Source: Seison nebaliae (taxonomy: Eukaryota; Rotifera; Pararotatoria; Seisonacea; Seisonidae). Taken from it: a stretch of 29,178 nt of DNA. Shown piece by piece: positions 21,626-29,178 of this stretch; positions within the stretch are counted from its first letter, which is position 1; every line of letters starts with the position of its first letter. Under the pieces are notes generated by a model. It searched no databases. It had not been told where the DNA came from and saw only the letters and a program-made list of their open reading frames with translations. The position numbers were made by a program, and so were the translations under genes. The stretch spans positions 1 to 29,178 of the forward strand of contig JALJEE010002001.1 in assembly GCA_023231475.1 (NCBI GenBank), read 5' to 3'.

Positions 21626-22059
21626 TTCAAAATTTGACAACGATGTAATGTAAAGAATTAAACAATTGTCGAGTAACTCAACTCGGCAATAACTACAAGA
21701 ACTTCTTAAGGTTTATATCAGTATATATTAATTATTTATGGGGAAAAATGTGAATTTCCGTTCGTAAATAGAAATTCCTGATAATTGTTAAATTGATATG
21801 ATATTACATCAATCTAGCGTCATTTCTTCCAGTCGGATATGATGTAAAATAATTGTTATTTGATTTCCTTTTAATAATTATTATAGTTTTACCCTTTTTT
21901 CATTTTATTCGTTGTATTTCCATAATAAATGATTTAAATTTTCATAAATTTTTAAGTTGTATCGGAAAAATTTTTTTAATGTTTTAAAAAGAAAAAATAG
22001 TGTATGATGGAATATATTGAGACAAATTTTAATCAGGGAACTTTTAAATAAGAAGTTTA
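21626..22059. promoter_or_regulatory. Shared head-to-head promoter region of DEG/ENaC and GTF3C5
   Basis: 434 bp of AT-rich DNA separate the two start codons, which face away from each other, so both promoters must lie here or overlap the genes. No TATA box or repeated motif stands out from the AT-rich background. Confidence 0.5.
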
Positions 22060-24378
22060 ATGACAGATATGGAATTTAATATAAAACTTCCATATGTTGT
22101 AAAACTGTCGAATGATTTACGTCCGCTCAAAGCGATTAATGTTCCGATGAAATTTGAAAAACATCAAAATTATGAAGCGATCCATTGTCTTGGTGGTGAT
22201 TCGGCAGTTAATCGAACTTTGAAAACGGGATTAGTAACCGGTGCACATGGACTTCAATTTCGTGCTGATCCCAATAACATGTTCAAGAATACGGCACCAG
22301 GAAGATTATCAAGAACGAATAGTTTTGTAATGAAATTAGTAACGAAGAAAAGGTTTGAGAGAAATAAACGAGATCGTTCTATCATTCGAAATGTATCGAC
22401 AACACAACAAGTATTCTTGTATGGATATTTGGATTGTATATTCTATTTTGACGTTCCATTCAATTATCAATATCTTCCGTTTTTAACGGTTTTAGAAGAG
22501 GAGATGATGGGAAGTCAAAAGAAGAGTTCTGATCAATTGATGGATGTGATGAATTTGGATCTATCCGATTTGACGTTAACGAAGAAGAATAAGAATTATA
22601 AAGAAGATGAGAATTTTATTCATCAGAAAGACAAAATTGAAATTATTTATGAAAAATGTGATAAATTTATAAATGAATTAATTAATGAAACAGATACAGA
22701 TATGATTTGTGATAAAATGACTGAAGAAAAATTAGAAGAAACTCAAATTGAGAAAATGGTGGAGAAGAGAAGTAGAAGAGGAAAATATAATTATTTAATG
22801 GAATATACTCATGGTTATGATTTGGAAATGAAATCGTTATTAATAACAGAACATGAAAAATTCTTCAAAGAATATACCAGATGTACAGACAATAAAAGAG
22901 GGAGAATGTCATGTCTAGGAACATTGAAGAATAAGAAAGAATTTATTGAACGACGATTGATTGAAGGAGGACGAAATATTCTCAGGAAGAAATTTCTTTT
23001 CCATCGACATTTCTATTTTCATTCACTTAAACGAAATAATCCATTTCTTTCCATCAATTATTATTTGGCACGACGATTAGTGAAAAAAGCGATTTACAAT
23101 ACTCCAGTACGTTTATCTCCAAAGATTTGTGATGACGGAAAATTAATATATCGTCAAAATTCAAATTTGAGAGATAAATTATCTATTGATTTTTATTATC
23201 TCCATTTGCCGATTCGAACACATTTCTGTCAAATTAGAGCTCTCCTTAAAAACTGTTTTCAATCGGCCACATTTCGTCGATTTCTTTATCGTGATTATTA
23301 TCGAGATAAAGGACGAATTGCTCGACAGAGACAAGTCTATATTTCCAATTTATCCGCTTATCGCAAATCGATGCACGAAATAATAAACGCACGAAACAAT
23401 TTATTACGATTTCAAGTGTCGTCTGATGCCCAACCATTTCCTGGAGAAGTGATAAACGATAATGAGAACTTACTTGAAATATTTCATGGTCCAATTCCCA
23501 TTCTTGTGGTGAAAGTAGATAAAGAGAAGAAGAAACAACAGAAAGAATTGGAAGCGATTTTAGGCATTTCACTCTCCATCATTTTCTATCATTATTTTCG
23601 TTTCTTTTTCATCATTCGACCCATTTGGATGAAAACTTCCTTATCTTTCTACATTCTTAACGAACAATTAAGTAAATTATATGATGAAGATGAAAATGTT
23701 AGGAAGAAGTTTATTGAACAGATTGCTTCTCGTCAATTGAGAGAAGAAGAAATGAAAAATTTGATAGAAGAACTCGATGAAAAGAAAGAAGTGATGAAAC
23801 ATGTCCAACAAATAACTATCTCAAACACAACAAGATACCAATTAGAGACTCAAATGAGAAATATTTTGCCCATGATCGCTTTCTACTTAACATCTGGACC
23901 ATGGCGTGGTTGTTGGGTGAGACGATGTTATGATCCCAGAAAGACACCAAATAAGCTGACTGCAATTCCATATCAGATTATCGATTATCGAACACAACGT
24001 ATCGAGAAATTGTGTAATTTAGGAAGTTGTGAACAAACGAAAGCAGAAGTTCGAAATAATTTACTTCTAGTCACGAGAGAAGATTTCTCATTTACTCCAA
24101 ATAATATTAAAACTTTCCAATCTATAACTTATCAATTATGCGATATTCACGTTCCACTCGTCCAACATGAATTAAATCATATTTATAACAACGATCTCTT
24201 CATCCACAATTACACAACGACTGTTAACATTTTCCTAAAGTTTTTCTTATAATTTCTCTTTTAGAATTATTGTCGTCGATCTGGTTGGTTGACATCGGTA
24301 TGGAAAGAGAAGGTGAGACAAAATATGTTCGATTTACATTTGACTTTTATAAAAAATAAAGAAAATAATCAGAAATAA
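22060..24378 (+). CDS. GTF3C5: General transcription factor 3C polypeptide 5 (TFIIIC63/Tfc1 homologue), 2 exons
   Basis: Subunit of TFIIIC, which binds the A/B boxes of tRNA genes and recruits TFIIIB for RNA polymerase III. Exons 22060-24222 and 24265-24378 (phase 0, 42-nt GTTAAC intron) give 758 aa, longer than human GTF3C5 (519). N-terminal triple-barrel features: YEAIHCLGGDSAVNRTLK at about 38-55, the basic APGRLSRTNSFVMKL segment, and the YLDCIFYFDVPFNYQYLPFL block (about 125-145). The C-terminal domain carries RPIWMKTSL, ending at about residue 530, and the diagnostic TSGPWRGCWVRRCYDPRK at about 611-628, followed by PYQIIDYR and YQLCDIHVPLVQ. The extra length sits mainly in a Lys/Glu/Met-rich insert (about 150-270). 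The human acidic tail is absent. The stop codon overlaps AATAAA. Confidence 0.88.
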
Positions 24379-24379
24379 A
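24374..24379 (+). promoter_or_regulatory. AATAAA overlapping the GTF3C5 stop codon
   Basis: The last codon AAA, stop TAA and next A form AATAAA, followed by a T-rich stretch. Same arrangement as ubiquilin and the tRNase Z-like gene. Confidence 0.4.
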
Positions 24380-24924
24380 TATTTTTTTAAAACTCTTCTC
24401 ATTTTGTACGGATGAAATTATATGATGATATCTTAACGTTTAAATGATAAATTCAATAAATTCTCACGAATTTTAATTTTTTTCTTCAGTTTTAATTTTG
24501 AAAATTTTATAAATCCAAAATAAAACGAAAGAATCAAAATATAAAATTTTTTTATAAAAAAAGAATTCAGGACGACTTGAAATTAGAAAGAATAATGACG
24601 ATAATATTAATTTAAAAAAATGGTTGTTATGTCAATAAGAGAATTAAAGTAGAATATTGTGAGTCATAATAGAAGAAGCCGATTAGTTGAATAAAAAGAA
24701 AATCCGAATGAAAAAATGGGGGAAATTGCAAAAAACCCGTATTGGAATGGGAGGAAGGGAAATGATGGAATAAATTGAATTAATTTCTTTCAACTTTATT
24801 TTTCTATTCTATTTGATATTATGGTGATATATTATTTCGATTAATTTGAAGAAAAGTTATTAATTTCAAATATTAAACATCGGCAAATTGAATTGTCACA
24901 TCCAAAGCTGTCTTAAAAATCATC
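24380..24924. other. Spacer between GTF3C5 and VPS4
   Basis: AT-rich with many A- and T-runs and a G-rich patch near 24710-24760. Presumably contains the VPS4 promoter. No gene recognised. Confidence 0.45.
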
Positions 24925-26800
<1,876 letters not shown>

Positions 26801-26888
26801 TTTTGTTCATTTATTCGAAACAAACGATTATAATAGAACAAGAATATTTTATATTGAAATGACCTGTATTGTTAACATTATCTATTAT

Positions 26889-26894
26889 AATAAA
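26889..26894 (+). promoter_or_regulatory. Candidate AATAAA polyadenylation signal of VPS4
   Basis: 89 nt after the VPS4 stop, in the 209-bp gap between the two convergent genes. Use is inferred. Confidence 0.4.
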
Positions 26895-27008
26895 ATTATT
26901 TCACTGCTTTTCATGTGGGACAATTCGTACGTGGAAGAATATTCTCAGGGGACAATTGGTACATGATTAATTATTTAGTTTCTTTCTTTGACACAATGAG
27001 GTGGAGAG

Positions 27009-27014
27009 TTTATT
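27009..27014 (-). promoter_or_regulatory. AATAAA overlapping the stop codon of the tRNase Z-like gene
   Basis: On the minus strand the last codon AAA, stop TAA and next A form AATAAA, as at the ends of ubiquilin and GTF3C5. Confidence 0.4.
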
Positions 27015-28257
27015 TAATATTATATGAATATAAATCATCAGCAATGAATACAGCTGGTGGATGAAATATATCATCCAATCTTGTTGTTATTTCCTCGTAC
27101 AGTTTGATGGTGTTCAAATCATCAATTGATTTGTAATTGCTTGGTAGTCGTGTGAGAATCATTGTTTTGATTGTTAATGGATTCTCTTTGTTAAATATCG
27201 ACGAAAAATTAGTTTCTAAAAATTTTGTTAATACGATTGAAAATCAGAAGAGTAAACTATGATCGGTGGGAATATCTCCTTCGTAAGAAGAATATATTAA
27301 TAGATCGACCGTTTTTTCACTCATATATTTATAGACATTTCTTTGAACGTTCCACATCAGATTCGAACCACTCACCATTATTCGTCGATCGTTATTCGTT
27401 TCGTCTATGATATAAGTGAATGATGGACAAGAAGATACCATCCACGCGGCTGATATTCTAAAATTATTATCAGCGTATCTAATCGATAATTGAAATGGAA
27501 AAATATTACGGAAAAGTAATCGAACAATTTTTCGAATAATCCGTCATCATTTCTAGAATGAACGGTTGTCGTTTTAATAAAATTTAACGATGAATCCACT
27601 TCTAAACCCCAATTTGTTCTTATCTTTCCACTGACGTGAGATCATTTGAAGAAGACTATGAAATAGGAACTTTTTTCTGAAGTTCTTCTGAATTTACCAA
27701 TTTTTTGGAACACGTTTCTTTTTGAGTATACGATGGAGAAATTTCAATAACATTGATAGTAAAATCGATTTTCAAATCGAAATAAGATAATTCTGAACTA
27801 AATGGAAATTTAAAATTTTCAGTCGAAAATTTTTCGGTTCCATCTAAAATCAAATAACTTTAGATATGATACAATTCCGTTGGGTGCGATAACTGTCAAA
27901 CTATTCTTCCTCTTTAATACCTTTAATTGTTGCAAGATGGAAATTATCGAAGACAACTATCAATAGGTAACAGATCATAAGAAATGGATGCAGAATAGAA
28001 TTTAAACGGAATTAATTGATAAATTTGTAAAGAGAATTGTCTTCAATTTCGCCAAATTAATTTTTTCTCGACTTAAATTAATTGAACATCCATCTCCACA
28101 ATCGATTAGATACAAATCTTGAACATTAGACACTTTTTAAGCAAATTAATTAATAAAGAAAACCTTCTTCATAAGTCAATAAAGTACTAGATGAGCAACG
28201 ATGATGCGATGAATGTTCGGATGACGTTCCGATGAACTGAACAGAAAACTTTTTCAT
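27010..28257 (-). CDS. tRNase Z (ELAC1)-like metallo-beta-lactamase-fold protein lacking its metal ligands, 7 exons
   Basis: Short-form tRNase Z cleaves the 3' trailer of pre-tRNAs; this homologue is probably not catalytic. Minus-strand exons: 28257-28164, 28117-28008, 27956-27859, 27797-27671, 27623-27526, 27457-27258, 27215-27010. Phases agree and give 310 aa, a normal short-form length. Fold marks in order: FIGTSS (about 8-13), LYLIDCGDG, KTILFT, SLTVIAPNGIVSYLN, CPSFTYIIDE (186-195), VDLLIYSSY (226-234), ILTRLPSNY (262-270), and the C-terminal VFIADDLYSYNIK. Against the family: THLHGDH is TNLSINS (62-68), the His three residues before PSFGY is Ser184, GDT is GSN (Asp to Ser207), HEAT is YSSY, and LTHFSQRY has Arg265. 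Only His242 may match the HST histidine. Open frames across seven exons argue against a simple pseudogene. Alternatives: a shortened ELAC2 relative. The exon 4/5 junction is the least certain. Confidence 0.7.
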
Positions 28258-28947
28258 CTTACTAAATTGTTTTGGGAAATATCGAACGTAGATGAAATTA
28301 TAAAAACTTCGAGTAAGTCTTATTTAGTTGTGTAAGTAAGCAGATTTTTGCTTTATTTATTATTGTTGTTATTGGCGACTACGTCAACAAATCTTTAAAG
28401 ATCGTTATTATTATGAAAATATTTTCATTTTATTTCTCTTTTAAATTTTTATTTCTAATCTTGAAAGGTTATCCTTATACAAATGTCATACGTCCAATAC
28501 GTTTAAGATTTCTAGTCAAATAAAAACAAAATTCTAAAATAAAGACACATCACTACTTTGATTAAGAACTAAATTTCTTCTCCAGTTTTTAGGAAAATAA
28601 TCGAAATTTCAAATTTTAAAATTAATTCATAATCATTATCTTCTTTTTCCATTGCACGTTTCCAATTTTAAAACGTCCAACTATGTTTCTGTTCAAATTT
28701 TGCTATCTATTTGATTGAACTTATCATGGTGAAAGTTAGGTTAAGATTCCTATTCCCCCTTGTCTCGAATTTTCATTTGTATTATCACTTTCACATAAGT
28801 ATGATTACATTTCGCATCCAAAACATTCTTCAAAGATTCTAAAATTTTAAGAACGTTGTGTTGAATGTTTTTGTAAATTTATTTGAATAATGATAAATAA
28901 AATTATTTAATTTAAATTAATATTTATGATTCTTGATTCTTTTTGAC
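28258..28947. other. Spacer upstream of the tRNase Z-like gene
   Basis: 690 bp of AT-rich DNA between two divergently oriented starts. No RNA gene, ORF or clear promoter motif recognised. Composition changes to GC-richer at about 28975. Confidence 0.45.
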
Positions 28948-29178
28948 ATGTCAATTATTAAAAATAATAATCACAGCGAAGAACAGAAAGTGGATGATCT
29001 CGACCGGGATTCACCGGGAGAGAACAACACTCAGGCTATGCTCGACGCCCTCAATACTTTGATAGGCGCCGGGCAAATTCCAACGACAAATAAAAAAACG
29101 AGCACGAAACGTGTAAGGTCGCGCTCGACGATCCCAAGACGAAATGGCCGCAACAACACTCCTGGTTCGAAGAGAACA
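28948..29178 (+). CDS. Unidentified GC-richer ORF, 5' part only (runs off the window)
   Basis: An ATG at 28948 opens a frame of at least 77 codons that reaches the right edge. From about 28976 the DNA is roughly half GC, unlike the rest of the window. The acidic beginning (EEQKVDDLDRDSPGENN) leads to MLDALNTLIGAG and then a basic, disordered tail rich in Lys, Arg, Ser, Thr and Asn. I recognise no family. An AG at 28974-28975 could instead be a splice acceptor, making this an internal exon. The composition resembles that of the LINE fragment at the left edge, so a mobile-element ORF is possible but unproven. Confidence 0.45.
   Translation, partial: MSIIKNNNHSEEQKVDDLDRDSPGENNTQAMLDALNTLIGAGQIPTTNKKTSTKRVRSRSTIPRRNGRNNTPGSKRT

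Noticed and set aside
27458-27535. A GTAATA donor at the end of tRNase Z-like exon 5
   Set aside because: It is phase 0, and the next exon then hits a stop. The phase-2 GTTCGA donor at 27525 gives a continuous frame into CPSFTYIIDE.

Overview
This is an animal nuclear window: AT-rich, with intron-split genes whose products are found in metazoans (a DEG/ENaC channel, a FERRY3/C12orf4 homologue, ubiquilin, VPS4, GTF3C5). Introns are very short (mostly 38-69 nt). Together with CAA/CAT-repeat-rich low-complexity protein sequence, this suggests a small arthropod such as an acariform mite. That placement is an inference and is not secure. All exon chains below were built by hand from frame continuity, family alignment recalled from memory, and GT/AG borders.

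Layout, left to right. 1-138 (-): fragment of a non-LTR (LINE-like) reverse transcriptase running off the left edge. 598-2551 (-): complete ubiquilin gene, 7 exons, 558 aa. 2552-8844: a 6.3 kb stretch with no recognisable gene, holding one coding-looking minus ORF and simple repeats. 8845-13863 (+): Gln/His-rich orphan protein (891 aa) whose two exons flank a 2.3 kb intron. 15047-17322 (+): FERRY3/C12orf4 homologue, 7 exons, 614 aa. 17591-17662 (-): tRNA-Gln(CTG). 18808-21625 (-): DEG/ENaC channel, 7 exons, 783 aa, with a huge extracellular insert. 22060-24378 (+): TFIIIC subunit GTF3C5/Tfc1 homologue, 2 exons, 758 aa. 24925-26800 (+): VPS4 AAA ATPase, 8 exons, 435 aa. 27010-28257 (-): short-form tRNase Z (ELAC1-like) homologue, 7 exons, 310 aa, in which the metal-binding motifs are replaced. 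28948-29178 (+): start of a GC-richer unidentified ORF running off the right edge.

The genes are ordinary housekeeping neighbours rather than a functional cluster: proteostasis (ubiquilin), endosome and ESCRT biology (FERRY3, VPS4), RNA polymerase III transcription (GTF3C5 and a tRNA gene), a cation channel, and a tRNA-processing-like pseudoenzyme. DEG/ENaC and GTF3C5 are head to head across 434 bp. VPS4 and the tRNase Z-like gene are tail to tail.

The most unusual signals are three. First, of 33 inferred 5' splice sites, 32 begin GTT, one begins GTG and none begins GTA, unlike the usual animal GTAAGT/GTGAGT. Second, the tRNase Z homologue keeps its fold and exon frames but has lost the HxHxDH motif and most other metal ligands. 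Third, three genes have their stop codon nested inside the AATAAA polyadenylation hexamer.
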